This document shows positions 24,324 through 34,799 of a stretch of DNA of 64,000 nt, piece by piece; the stretch's first letter is position 1, and each line of letters opens with the position of its first letter. The notes under the pieces were generated by a model. The model was not told where the DNA came from and did not search any database. It saw only the letters and a program-made list of their open reading frames with translations. Origin of the DNA: Plazaster borealis (taxonomy: Eukaryota; Echinodermata; Asteroidea; Forcipulatida; Labidiasteridae); contig JAJGQC010000661.1 of NCBI GenBank assembly GCA_021014325.1, forward strand, positions 248,001-312,000. Reading direction: 5' to 3'. The position numbers and the translations under genes were made by a program.

Positions 24324-27300
24324 ATGGGTGTTCTTTGGGCAGAGAAAATTGCGTTGCTTTTTGGCGAAAAATGGCTAATTCACCCAGTTTTGAGAATGGA
24401 GCTTTTTCCCACACAGAAACGCTCTTTGTTGGATCCTAATCTATCTTTTTTGTACTGCCAAAAACCGTTTAAAAGCATAACTTGACCCAAATATTAAAAT
24501 ATACCTTGTAAATATTTTTAAGTCTAATTTTCAAAACATTTTTAAGCGCCGGATCTCCGCGAATACTTTAGGGGCATCCTCGACGGTGCTGCTGGTGCAA
24601 ACTAAAACTCTTTAACTAATTTATTCGAGGAGAAATTGGTGTTCTTTGGGCAGAGAAAATTGCGTCGCTTTTTGGCGAAAAATGCCTAATTCACCCAGTT
24701 TTGAGAATGGAGCTTTTTCCCACACAGAAACGCTCTTTGTTGGATCCTAATCTATCTTTTTTGTACTGCCAAAAACCGTTTAAAAGCATAACTTGACCCA
24801 AATATTAAAATATACCTTGTAAATATTTTTAAGTCTAATTTTCAAAACATTTTTTAAGCGCCGGATCTCCGCAAATACCTTTAAGGGGCATCCTCGACGG
24901 TGCTGCTGGTGCAAACTAAAACTCTGTAACTAATTTATTCGAGGAGAAATGGGTGTTCTTTGGGCAGAGAAAATTGCGTCGCTTTTTGGCGAAAAATGCC
25001 TAATTCACCCAGTTTTGAGAATGGAGCTTTTTCCCACACAGAAACGCTCTTTGTTGGATCCTGATCTATCTTTTTTGTACAGCCGAAAACCGTATAAAAG
25101 CATAACTTGTTTGACCCAAATATTAAAATATCTACAATATCTAGCCTTGTAAATATAAATCCACCGTTAAAGAAACATTTTTAACACCGGCCATCTCCGC
25201 CAATACTTTTAGGGGCATCCTCGACGGTGCTGCTGGTGCAAACTAAAACTCTGTAACTAATTTATTCGAGAAGAAATGGGTGTTCTTTGGGCAGAGAAAA
25301 TTGCGTCGCTTTTTGGCGAAAAATGCCTAATTCACCCAGTTTTGAGAATGGAGCTTTTTCCCACACAGAAACGCTCTTTGTTGGATTCTAATCTATCTTT
25401 TTTGTACAGCCGAAAACCGTATAAAAGCATAACTGTTTGACCCAAATATTAAAATATCTACAATATCTAGCCTTGTAGACATAAATCGCCACCGTTAAAG
25501 AAACATACCGCCCTAACACGGGCCCTCTCCGCCAATACTTTCAGGGGGCATCCTCGACGGTGCTGCTGGTGCAAACTAAAACTCTGCAACTAATTTATTC
25601 GAGAAGAAATGGGTGTTCTTTGGGCAGAAAATTGCGTCGCTTCTTGGCGAAAAATGCCTAATTCACCCAGTTTTGAGAATGGAGCTTTTTCCCACACAGA
25701 AACGCTATTTGTTGGATCCTAATCTATCTTTTTTGTACAGCCAAAAACCGTATAAAAGCATGACTTTGTTTGACCCAAACATTAAAATATCTACAATATC
25801 TAGCCTTGTAGACATAAATCGCCACCGTTAAAGAAACATACCGCCCTAACACGGGCCCTCTCCGCCAATACATTCAGGGGCATCCTCGACGGTGCTGCTG
25901 GTGCAAACTAAAACTCTGTAACTAATTTATTCAAGAAGAAATGGGTGTTCTTTGGGCAGAGAAAATTGCGTCGCTTTTTGGCGAAAAATGGCTAATTCAC
26001 CCAGTTTTGAGAATGGAGCTTTTTCCCACACAGAAACGCTCTTTGTTGGATTCTAATCTATCTTTTTTGTACAGCCGAAAACCGTATAAAAGCATAACTT
26101 GTTTGACCCAAATATTAAAATATTTACAATATCTAGCCTTGTAGACATAAATCGCCACCGTTAAAGAAACATACCGCCCTAACACGGGCCCTCTCCGCGA
26201 ATACTTTCAGGGGGCATCCTCGACGGTGCTGCTGGTGCAAACTAAAACTCTGTAACTAATTTATTCGAGAAGAAATGGGTGTTCTTTGGGCAGAAAATTG
26301 CGTCGCTTTTTGGCGAAAAATGGCTAATTCACCCAGTTTTGAGAATAGAGCTTTTCCCACACAGAAACGCTCCTTGTTGGATCCTAATCTATTTTTTTGT
26401 ACAGCCAAAAACCGTATAAAAGCATAACTTGTTTGACCCAAATATTAAAATATGCCTGGTAAATATTATGAAGTCTTATTTTCAAAACATTTTTAAGCGC
26501 CGGATCTCCGCAAATACTTTTAGGGGCATCCTCGACGGTGCTGCTGGTGCAAACTAAAACTCTGTAACTAATTTATTCGAGGAGAAATGGGTGTTCTTTG
26601 GGCAGAGAAAATTGCGTCGCTTTTTGGCGAAAAATGTCTAATTCACCCAGTTTTGAGAATGGAGCTTTTTCCCAAACAGAAACGCTCTTTGTTGGATCCT
26701 AATCTATTTTTTTTGTACAGCCAAAAACCGTATAAAGCATGACTTGTTTGACCCAAATATTAAAAAAATGTACAAGGCTATAATAAGCCTTGTAGACTAT
26801 AGCCTTGTAGACATAAATCGCCAGCGTTAACGTAACATACCGCCCTCAAACTTGTCCACTAGGCATAAAATGACAACCGTTAAAGTAACATACCGCCCTC
26901 ACACGAGTCAACTGCACATAAATCTCCACCGTTAAAGATTATTATTAGTGGGCACCGTAATAATATTACGGTGCCCATTTTTCTTTGTCTAATTCTCAAA
27001 ACATTTTTTAAGCGCCGGATCTCCACGAATACTTTTAGGGGGCATCCTCGAAGGTGCTGCTGGTGCAAACTAAAACTCTGTAACTAATTTATTCGAGGAG
27101 AAATGGGTATTCTTTGGGCAGAGAAAATTGCGTCGCTTTTTGGCGAAAAATGGCTAATTAACCCAGTTTTGAGAATGGAGCTTTTTCCCACACAGAAACG
27201 CTCTTTGTTGGATCCTAATCTATCTTTTTTGTACAGCCGAAAACCGTATAAAAGCATAACTTGTTTGACCCAAATATTAAAATATGCCTTATAAATATTT

Positions 27301-28387
27301 TTAAGTCTATATTTCAAAACATTTTTTAAGCGCCGGATCTCCGCGAATACTTTTAGGGGGCATCCTCGACGGTGCTGCTGGTGCAAAATAAAACTCTGTA
27401 ACTAATTTATTCGAGGAGAAATGGGTGTTCTTTGGGCAGAGAACATGTCGTCGCTTTTTGGCGAAAAAAGGCTAATTCACCCAGTTTTGAAAATGGAGCT
27501 TTTTCCCAAACAGAAACGCTCTTTGTTGGATCCTAATCTATCTTTTTTGTACAGCCAAAAACCGTATAAAAGCATGACTTTGTTTGACCCAAACATTAAA
27601 ATATCTACAATATCTAGCCTTGTAGACATAAATCGCCACCGTTAAAGAAACATACCGCCCTAACACGGGCCCTCTCCGCGAATACTTTCAGGGGGCATCC
27701 TCGACGGTGCTGCTGGTGCAAACTAAAACTCTGTAACTAATTTATTCGAGAAGAAATGGGTGTTCTTTGGGCAGAGAAAATTGCGTCGCTTTTTGGCGAA
27801 AAATGCCAAATTCACCCAGTTTTGAGAATGGAGCTTTTTCCCAAACAAAAAACGCTCTTTGTTGGATCCTAATCTATCTTTTTTGTACTGCCAAAAACCG
27901 TTTAAAAGCATAACTTGACCCAAATATTAAAATATACCTTGTAAATATTTTTAAGTCTAATTTTCAAAACATTTTTTAAGCGCCGGATCTCCGCAAATAC
28001 CTTTAAGGGGCATCCTCGACGGTGCTGCTGGTGCAAACTAAAACTCTGTAACTAATTTATTCGTGGAGAAATGGGTGTTCTTTGGGCAAAGAAAATTGCG
28101 TCGCTTTTCGGCGAAAAATGCCTAATTTACCCAGTTTTGAGAATGGAGCTTTTTCCCACACAGAAACGCTCTTTGTTGGATCCTGATCTATCTTTTTTGT
28201 ACAGCCGAAAACCGTATAAAAGCATAACTTGTTTGACCCAAATATTAAAATATGCCTTGTAAATATTTTTAAGTCCAATTTTCAAAACATTTTTTAAGCA
28301 CCGGATCTCCGCGAATACTTTTAGGGGGCATACTCGACGGTGCTGCTGGTGCAAACTAAAACTCTGTAACCATATTATTCGAGGAGA
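24324..28387 (+). repeat. Higher-order repeat block 4
   Basis: About 4064 bp with one type C unit (at 26587) followed by 515, 318, 335, 315 and 318 bp spacing, matching block 3. A partial fifth block starts at 28388 and decays into the right edge of the array at about 28817. Confidence 0.7.
26949..26977. other. TAATATTAC hairpin, copy 6
   Basis: Identical hairpin in the type C unit starting at 26587. Confidence 0.9.
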
Positions 28388-28724
28388 AATGGGTGTTCTT
28401 TGGGCAGAGAAAATTGCGTTGCTTTTTGGCGAAAAATGGCTAATTCACCCAGTTTTGAGAATGGAGCTTTTTCCCACACAGAAACGCTCTTTGTTGGATC
28501 CTTATCTATATTTTTTGTACAGCCGAAAACCGTATAAAAGCATAACTTGTTTGACCCAAATATTAAAATATGTACAAGGCCTTGTAGACATAAATCGCCA
28601 CCGTTAAAGTAACATACCGGTCTCACACTTGTCCACTAGGCATAAAATGACCACCGTTAAAGTAACATACCGCCCTCACACGAGTCAACTGCACATAAAT
28701 CTCCACCTTAAAGATTATTATTAG

Positions 28725-28753
28725 TGGGCACCGTTATAATATTATCGTGCCCA
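28725..28753. other. Degenerate hairpin at the right edge of the array
   Basis: TGGGCACCGTTATAATATTATCGTGCCCA-type sequence in which the outer stem still pairs but the nonanucleotide has become TAATATTAT and a stem pair is lost. About 65 bp later the array similarity ends. Decay at the edge is typical of satellites. Confidence 0.8.
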
Positions 28754-28817
28754 ATTCTCTTTTTCAAAACATTTTTTTAAGCGCCGGATCCCCGCGAATA
28801 CTTTTAGGGGCATCCTG

Positions 28818-29640
28818 AATAAATATTAATTGTAGCCTGCATTTTGATTTTGTAACTCAGGATGGCTGATTCAATGACTCCCTACTCTAAAATGATGTTT
28901 AAATAATGATCTTGCTAAAACAAAATTGGTTAAGGTGGTCGGATATTGCATGAGATCGCACGACAGAGCATCTAGAATCCTATAGTTGCGGAGCATTTAA
29001 GCGGGCCCAGGAACCAATGCAGTTACGGCTTCGCGTTACGCGCTCTCAGGCGCCACAAATTGCATTCACCATTTGCTGCTTGGTACATTTTCACGCCCCC
29101 CCCCCCCGTTTGGAAAATCCTGGATCCGCCCCTGTACATGAACCTTGTAATAAAATAACCAAGAATTGTATACTTGTATAAGAGTTTGATCAACTTTGAG
29201 AGACCAGCACCAAGACTCAAGAGGCATTTGACATCCCCATCAAATCTCATTTTGAATGAAAAATGAAAACATTCTGATATGCACTATTTCCTCCAAATTG
29301 TTTTTCCTGTTTTCAATTTTGGTGTTTTGCTTTTCGTTTTTTTCACTTTCTTTTTCGATAACACTACAAATCCTCATTGATATTTTGTTGACAAAATTTG
29401 CAATTTGAAATGTTTGCCGATTGAAAAAACCACGGGGGGGGGCTATCCTACTCATTTTAAATTGTCCCATAAATTTTGAAATCGGGTGATGCATCTTTAA
29501 GAAATCGCAAAATACAGAGGGACGGGGTTTCTCTTTAAAAATATTATCAAATCAAGTATGACGTCATCGTGAACAAGTGAAGCTTAAATCCTAAGAGATC
29601 ATCCATAAGTAAATTCATCACTTCGAGGCCCAAGTTCATA
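28818..29640. other. No gene; hAT-like terminus at 29103-29134
   Basis: Immediately right of the array. At 29103-29134 the minus strand reads CAGGGGCGGATCCAGGATTT followed by an A/G-rich then poly-G tract. This terminal sequence recalls hAT-type non-autonomous elements. A second G run is at 29434-29443. No coding exon is recognised. Confidence 0.4.
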
Positions 29641-29647
29641 GAGCTGC

Positions 29648-30050
29648 TTAAAGGAGTTGTATACGTTTGGTAAAAAATTGTAACCCACTGTTTGTTTCAA
29701 TCCTATATAGTTGTAGATATATATCATAAAACTAACCTGTGAAAATTTCATTTCAAAAGGTGGTAGCATTTTTGAGATATTGCCAAAAATCTGGAGCGGT
29801 TATCGAGAGGAAGAATAATCTGCAATTGGACTACACAATCTGAGAAACCTTACTGTCGGTAACGCTTCTCAGATTCAAATTTTTTGGGATAAAAAGTGAT
29901 ATGTTTTTCTATAACCGCAGTACTTCGAAGTGAGAAGTTTCTCAAAATGCATTATACTATCCAAAGCTGCTGTATTCTTACCAAGTAAGTTTTTATTGCC
30001 ATTAATTTTCAGAGTCATTACCAAACATATACACTATACAGACCCTTTAA
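29648..30050. mobile_element. TTTAAAGG MITE, first of a chain of three
   Basis: Starts TTAAAGGAGTTGTATACGTT and ends with AACATATACACTATACAG then ACCCTTTAAAGG. The left end interrupts the sequence CCCAAGTTCATAGAGCTGCTT, itself a piece of the GGGCCCAATTTCATA MITE, so it inserted into that element. Confidence 0.65.
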
Positions 30051-30529
30051 AGGCAGTATATACTTTTGGTAAAAGTCAAAAACCAGTATCCTCACTTGGT
30101 GTATCCCAACATATACATGAAACAACAAACCTAGGTGAAAGTTTAAGCTCAATCGGTCATTGCAATCACCAGAAAAAAGTGGGGAAAAACATTAAGTGTT
30201 TTCACTGTTTTAAAACATCAAGTTTTTTATCCCAACATATACATGAAACAACAAACCTGTGAAAGTTTAAGCTCAATCGGTCATTGCAATCACCAGAAAA
30301 AAAGTGGGGAAAAACCTTAAGTGTTTTCACTGTTTTAAAACATCAAGTTTTTGACTCATGAGATCAAAACTAATTGTTTCACTCATTTCTCAAAAACTAT
30401 AGCATTTAAAGCAAAAACATTTCAAAGGGAGTTTCCCATTATAACCATCTTTATACCACGTAAGTTGTGTGTGAATCTGTGAACATTTATATTTTTACTC
30501 TTACCAATGTTACAAACACCCTTTAAAGG
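30044..30529. mobile_element. TTTAAAGG MITE, second of the chain, with internal duplication
   Basis: Left end TTTAAAGGCAGTATATACTT, right end TGTTACAAACACCCTTTAAAGG. It shares the junction TTTAAAGG with both neighbours. A segment of about 125 bp containing ATCCCAACATATACATGAAA and GCTCAATCGGTCATTGCAAT is tandemly duplicated (about 30105-30230 and 30228-30350). Confidence 0.65.
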
Positions 30530-30894
30530 TATCGTACACGTTTGGTAACGACTCAAAAAAAATATTAGCATAAAAACTTGGTAACAAGCAACGGAGAGCT
30601 GTTGATAGTATAAAACATTGTAGGAAACGACTCCCTCTGAAGTAACGTAGTTTTTGAGAAAGAGGTAATTTCTCACTAAAATAATAAAAACTTCTTGCAA
30701 GAAGTTTTTATTCCTAATCTGAAAGCACAAAAATTTGTACAACAAGGGTGTTTTTTCTTTCATAATTTTCTTGCAACTTCGATGACCAATTGAGCCCAAA
30801 TTTTCACAAGCTTGTTATTTTATGCATATGTTGGGATACACCAAGTGAGAACACTGGTCTTTGACAATTTCCAAACGTGTTCAGTGCCTTTAAA
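30523..30894. mobile_element. TTTAAAGG MITE, third of the chain
   Basis: Starts TTTAAAGGTATCGTACACGT and ends AAACGTGTTCAGTGCCTTTAAA. The interior includes GAGTCGTTTCC and CTCCGTTGCTTGTTACC words (minus strand), shared with the copy at 59125. Confidence 0.7.
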
Positions 30895-30959
30895 GTCTAA
30901 TTCCAGAGCAATGGTTTCCCTTTACTCTGTGGTATAAGAATGTTGTTTATTGCATCACA

Positions 30960-31135
30960 CTGCACCATCGTTCCAAAAAGTGTAATCATGGCAGAACATA
31001 AAAAGTAGCTGAGCACAACAACAAATATGCTCACCAGAATAAGGTAACCAGCTAAAAACATACCGAATGTACAACTTTTGACTGGTATCTAGCTTATTTT
31101 GCTTAGCAGAAAATTTTCATTGATGACTGTGTAAA
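30960..31135. mobile_element. Partial GGGCCCAATTTCATA-family element
   Basis: Contains the family interior (AGTAGCTGAGCACAAC, CACCAGAATAAGGTAACCAG, GACTGGTATCTAGCTTATTT) but lacks both GGGCCC termini. The same interior occurs intact in the copy at 44717-44909. Confidence 0.5.
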
Positions 31136-31377
31136 TCCATGTGTGAATCCTTGTGTGGATGACAAGGACAAATTTTCTAGTAACCAAAAAACAACAAAAT
31201 CTAAGCAAAAATCAGTAATATTAAATGTTAAGGTGAATCAAAAGATAATAAACAAAAGATAAATTAACTGACTGATCTACCAAGAGAAAAAAGGTATTCA
31301 ATAAACAGAAATAAAAGAAAAATAGGCACATAAAAATAAAAATAAATGCAATTTCACTTTCCATTAACCCTAGCGTT

Positions 31378-31554
31378 TTACATTTCTTCTCTTTGGAATG
31401 TCTTGTAAGATGCCACCTGTAGATTGCTTCTCAACCTGTCCACCTCAAGCTGTCTGAAGTATTCCGTGTCCTCATCTTTGTACATCTGCTCTTGGACGTC
31501 TCGGATCTCCTGCTCCATCTTCCATCTCGTGTCCCTCTTCATCCTCTCCATCAC
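31378..31554 (-). CDS. cep95-like: CEP95-like gene, last coding exon with stop codon
   Basis: The minus-strand exon starts after the acceptor CATCTTAAAG and runs 58 codons to TAA at 31378-31380. It is strongly coiled-coil (MERMKRDTRWKMEQEIRDVQ, then QMYKDEDTEYFRQLEVDRLR, ending ASYKTFQREEM). Known for the family: CEP95/CCDC45 is a coiled-coil centrosome and spindle-pole protein whose C terminus has an MEQEI...FFRELE-type segment; I recognise the resemblance from memory. In-phase (0) with exon 32780-32864. The acceptor is weak in pyrimidines but correctly placed. Confidence 0.75.
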   Translation of the reverse strand: MMERMKRDTRWKMEQEIRDVQEQMYKDEDTEYFRQLEVDRLRSNLQVASYKTFQREEM

Positions 31555-31624
31555 CTTTAAGATGTAATCATAATTTCATCAATGATAATTTAGTACAGTT
31601 CTAGTACGCCCTTTCCATCCCAGG

Positions 31625-31900
31625 ATGTTCAAAGGCACAAATTACAATAAAAATTCCAGCACAATACAAACAATGAAAAATTACATCAAAATACATACAA
31701 GACAGCTTAAAAATACAAAAAAAATTACCAACTACATACAGATGCAGCATAAAATTACACAAACAATTTTTTTAAAAGCAGACACCCTCGCCCCTTTAAA
31801 AAGGAAAACAAAACACAGTAATAAACATAGCAAAATAAGGAATGAAAAGAGAGTAATATCTAGCTATGCACACAAAAATAAGCAACAACAAATGTAATTA
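31625..31900. other. A-rich region downstream of the CEP95-like stop is on the other side; this intron segment holds no gene
   Basis: This lies in the last intron of the CEP95-like gene. It is A-rich on the plus strand (many ACAAAA words), and the 90-codon plus-strand ORF there is Lys/Asn/Thr-rich low complexity, not a credible gene. Confidence 0.5.
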
Positions 31901-31944
31901 CAGACTATATGCCTCCCTAAAAATGAATCTCTAATTAAGCCTTG

Positions 31945-32160
31945 TGAAACGGGGCAACTTTTGCAGGCAACTTAGAGGCAACCAACTGCAGTGCATGCTG
32001 CAGGAACACTTTGGTGGCACATGAGTAATTTTTTAGACAATAACTTACGATCTACAAGAAAAATATGTGAACTTTCAAATGTGAATGCCTTTTCTTTTTG
32101 GAGATTGCCAGCGAATTAACCCCAAGTAAAAACGGAGGTAGTGCATTCCACAACTTTGTA
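31945..32160. repeat. Dispersed repeat, diverged relative of the MITE at 32978
   Basis: Shares CAACTGCAGTGCATGCTGCA, TTTGGTGGCACATGAGTAAT and AAAATATGTGAACTTTCAAA with 32978-33192, in the same orientation. Its outer ends do not match. Confidence 0.75.
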
Positions 32161-32589
32161 GCAGCCGAAAAAAAGGTGTGATCGCCAAAAGAGTGCAGCA
32201 TCCTACCCCTAGGATACACAAGTAGAATATATCACCTGTTAACCTCAGGCTTAATGCTAAGATGTTTTACAAATAATACCAACAAATAAAAGTCATGTAC
32301 CTTACTGGAACGTGTGGCTGAGTTTTTCCCCAATAAAAATGCCTTAAAATGGTATACCAAACAGAAATTAGGGACGTGACTGTTCTAAAGACTGCAGGAC
32401 CCCAGTAATAGCATTCACTAAAAATGGTTTATTTAAAGCCAATTGCATCATCATACAGCAAGGCTACGGTGGCCTATGAATGCCACTCCATAACAGTGAC
32501 CTTTACTATGACGTTGTTGGTTTCTGTTTGAGGTCGCCATAAGAGACTTGGTGCAAGCCCCTTGTGGCTGTTATGGTCTCTAGGGGCTG

Positions 32590-32739
32590 AATAGACCCCT
32601 TGCATAAAACCCACCACTGCTGGTACGATGAGGTCACATGAACATTTTTATGCATCAAGAACAGCCAATGAGCTGCCTCCTTTTGCCTAAGTGAGGGCGC
32701 TGTTTGAGAGTGTGATGTCATATGCAAAGTGTCTATAAT
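32590..32739. mobile_element. MITE with ACCCCTTGCAT ends
   Basis: Left end TAGACCCCTTGCATAAAA, right end ATATGCAAAGTGTCTATAA, an imperfect inverted pair. The interior shares GAGGGCGCTGTTTGAG-type sequence with the elements at 35973 and 59866. Confidence 0.55.
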
Positions 32740-32779
32740 AAACAAAAACAGTAAAGAACCAGAGAGAACGACAACTCAC

Positions 32780-32864
32780 CTTTGTCTGTGCCTTGTCCCT
32801 GACCTGCAACTCGTATCTCTCAGTAGCAATAGTTTCCGCTAGCATACTAAACTGGTTACGATAG
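32780..32864 (-). CDS. cep95-like: CEP95-like gene, penultimate coding exon
   Basis: Acceptor CTCTCCAG at the 865 side, donor ACAAAG|GTGAGT. The single first base completes a Tyr codon begun in exon 34086-34219. Reads YRNQFSMLAETIATERYELQ then VRDKAQTK. This continues the coiled coil, matching the YYKDQFSLLAE-type segment I recall from CEP95. Ends in phase 0, as the next exon requires. Confidence 0.78.
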
Positions 32865-32977
32865 CTGGAGAGTGGACACTAAGGAAATTATCGCTTGATC
32901 GCTTGAAGTCTCTCCTGCCTTGGTTACAACATCTGAACCCAGATCTAATGTCATCATTAACTTCAAACATTGTATCA

Positions 32978-33192
32978 CAAGGGCCTTGTCACACAGGCAA
33001 CTTAAAGGCAACTTAGAGGCAACCAACTGCAGTGCATGCTGCAGGACCACTTTGGTGGCACATGAGTAATTTTTCAGACAATAACTTACGATCCCCAAGA
33101 AAAATATGTGAACTTTCAAATGTGAATACCTTTTTTTTTTTGAGATTGCCTGGAACTGGATGCCAGTAAATTGCTTTGTGTGACATAGCCCT
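32978..33192. mobile_element. MITE with AGGGCCTTGTCACACAGG ends
   Basis: The left terminus AGGGCCTTGTCACACAGGCA and right terminus TTTGTGTGACATAGCCCT are an imperfect inverted pair around about 215 bp of non-coding sequence. It lies in a CEP95-like intron. Confidence 0.6.
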
Positions 33193-33869
33193 AAAGGTTC
33201 AACCATTTGTGCAAATTATTTGTTGTTACTGCATCAATTCGAACCTTGCTCAAGAGGAATCCTGAACAACTTTGCTCAACGCCACAGAGTCACAGATTCA
33301 TATAGCAATAGTAACAGTAATAACATCACTTTTTTACTACAAAACGCATGAAACACACAAGTCTCAATGTTCGAATGAATAGCTTTGGCAGTGGCTACAA
33401 GCGGAACGCCGAAGAGTCCTATTCTTCAACGATATCATTGCAGCCAACAGCCAGAGAAACCCCCCGAACAAATTTGATGTCATTTGGTTTATTGTTTGAG
33501 AAAGGGATTAACAAACTTTTGACTAATTAGCATGACTTGATATGTTTGGATAGCCATACTGCTAAAAGTAAAGCACCTACAGAGATCAATTTTAAATAAT
33601 TTAAAAGCTCTTGAGGGTTTCTCAACGAGTCAAGTCAGCACACTGAATTTTGTTTAAATCCGCAACGGTCCAAAAGCATCTTGGATTGACAGACCATGAT
33701 CCTATTCTTGTTTTTTTTTCTTCTGTAATTTTAAATTTATCCCCTTTTAAATTCCACATAATTCAACTCTTAATTAAGGCTGCCACTTGGAATTTTTAAT
33801 AAATATGAAATGGAACGAAATGGAATGAAAAATTGGCGCTAATAATGGGCTAGCCCTTAACAATACTGT

Positions 33870-34028
33870 CCCATCCCTATTTCATACACCTGGTTTAAGA
33901 GTAGCAATTTATGGTTCAAGAGCATTGCTCAAGGACACAAGAGTCATGATCGGGAATCAAAACTCACACTCTGATGATTCAGCCATGCGAACTAGAGTCC
34001 GGTGCACTAGACCGCTTGGCCACGACAT
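33870..34028 (-). mobile_element. tRNA-Leu/Ser-like SINE fragment
   Basis: The minus strand reads GTGGCCAAGCGGTCTAGTGC (A-box region of a class II tRNA) and about 55 bp later a degenerate B box (GTTTTGATTCCCG). The body continues to lower coordinates. A related head is at about 49330-49407. Confidence 0.6.
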
Positions 34029-34085
34029 GTCATGATAAAAATGTGTGCAGAATACTATAGAAATTATGATTTTCAAAAAGGATAC

Positions 34086-34219
34086 TAGTTTTCCAATGAG
34101 TCTATCTCATCCTGCTGTCTTTGGGACGACGCCTCTCTCTTTTCTCGGGCATAATTTCTCAAGTCATGGATAAAAGCTTTCTGGATTTTCAGACCGTCCT
34201 CAAAGAGTCGCTTAAAAAT
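34086..34219 (-). CDS. cep95-like: CEP95-like gene, coiled-coil exon
   Basis: Acceptor CTGTCAG, donor AACTA|GTATCC. Reads [20 protein letters not shown], then [20 protein letters not shown] and SLEN. Phase 0 in, phase 2 out. The LFE-GL-IQK and DSLENYY elements are the main reason for the CEP95/CCDC45 call. Its neighbours on both sides join without frame change. Confidence 0.8.
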
Positions 34220-34284
34220 CTGACAGAGAAAAAATTACAAGTTATAAACCACAAGGGGGAAACTGACTGAGTATATTTTTAAAT

Positions 34285-34425
34285 AATTTTGGGTTGAACA
34301 AAGACAAAATTGGCTAGACCGGGACTTGAACCTGCGACGTCCAGATTAACGTTCCGGTGCCCTACCAACTGAGCTGGTGCCCTATGTTGGCAGTCTCCCT
34401 ATTTTGTCAATATCTTTGTCATTAT
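34285..34425 (-). mobile_element. tRNA-derived SINE
   Basis: The minus strand has a near-complete tRNA-like head: A box AGCTCAGTTGGTAG and B box GGTTCAAGTCCCG. It is preceded by GATATTGACAAAATAGGGAG and followed by TTGTCTTTGTTCAACCC. The second copy at 45335-45465 shares the leader and the tail, so this is a SINE family rather than a tRNA gene. Confidence 0.7.
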
Positions 34426-34462
34426 TTGATAAAAAAAAGTAAGAAAGAAGAATTGATCTAAC

Positions 34463-34615
34463 CTGCTCCTCTCGTGTCCTTCTCTTCATCATCCGTGATT
34501 TTGAACGAAGACAAAATTCATCGTAGTAACGACGGGCTCGAGCGTTGACCTGCCGCTGCTCCTGGACCTTGCTCTGGAGGGCTCGGTTTTTGGCTCGCGT
34601 CTCCTTCATCTCCCT
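34463..34615 (-). CDS. cep95-like: CEP95-like gene, basic coiled-coil exon
   Basis: Acceptor TCATGCAG, donor GAGCAG|GTTAGA; exactly 51 codons in phase 0. Reads REMKETRAKNRALQSKVQEQ, RQVNARARRYYDEFCLRSKS and RMMKRRTREEQ. Highly charged helical sequence with no Gly or Pro. Joins 36520-36594 and 34086-34219 in phase 0. Confidence 0.78.
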
Positions 34616-34799
34616 CTGCATGATGAAAGAGGGTTGTGGGTTTATTTACAAAGTGATTACTCAGCCAAAGGTTGACATCTGGGGGTTGCGTTCCGCTCTG
34701 TTTGCAAAACCGTTAAAAAAAATGTATGCTCCCGCAAAACAACACGCGGTACGCATGTTCACGTCAATTTTTTGAACCAATCATTTTGCAGTATCTCTA

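Larger units (their letters stand above)
9982..28817 (+). repeat. 18.8-kb satellite array of about 54 units with higher-order structure
   Basis: Head-to-tail units marked by GGTGTTCTTTGGGCAGAG occur 54 times between about 10113 and 28388. Spacing falls into three classes: about 309-322 bp (type A), about 327-335 bp (type B, with an extra CATAAATCGCCACCGTTAAAG segment) and 509-516 bp (type C, with the hairpin module). Each unit has the landmarks GGCATCCTCGACGGTGCTGC, ATTGCGTCGCTTTTTGGCG, CGCTCTTTGTTGGATCCTAA and CCGTATAAAAGCAT. Copies are highly similar, mostly differing by single bases and T-run length. No transposase, Rep or other enzyme gene is inside. Confidence 0.95.

Noticed and set aside
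10115..28607. Dozens of 60-100-codon ORFs on both strands of the array
   Set aside because: They are the same satellite unit read repeatedly. The minus-strand frames start at TTG rather than ATG, and amino-acid variation is unconstrained.
9982..28817. CRISPR array
   Set aside because: Units of over 300 bp with no unique spacers, in an animal genome; ordinary satellite structure.
9982..28817. Tandem 5S rRNA, snRNA or histone genes
   Set aside because: No 5S internal control region, no snRNA signature and no histone motif was found in the unit.
34312..34384. Functional tRNA gene (and the similar one at about 45352-45425)
   Set aside because: A and B boxes are good, but the anticodon stem does not pair and both copies share non-tRNA leader and tail, so they are SINEs.
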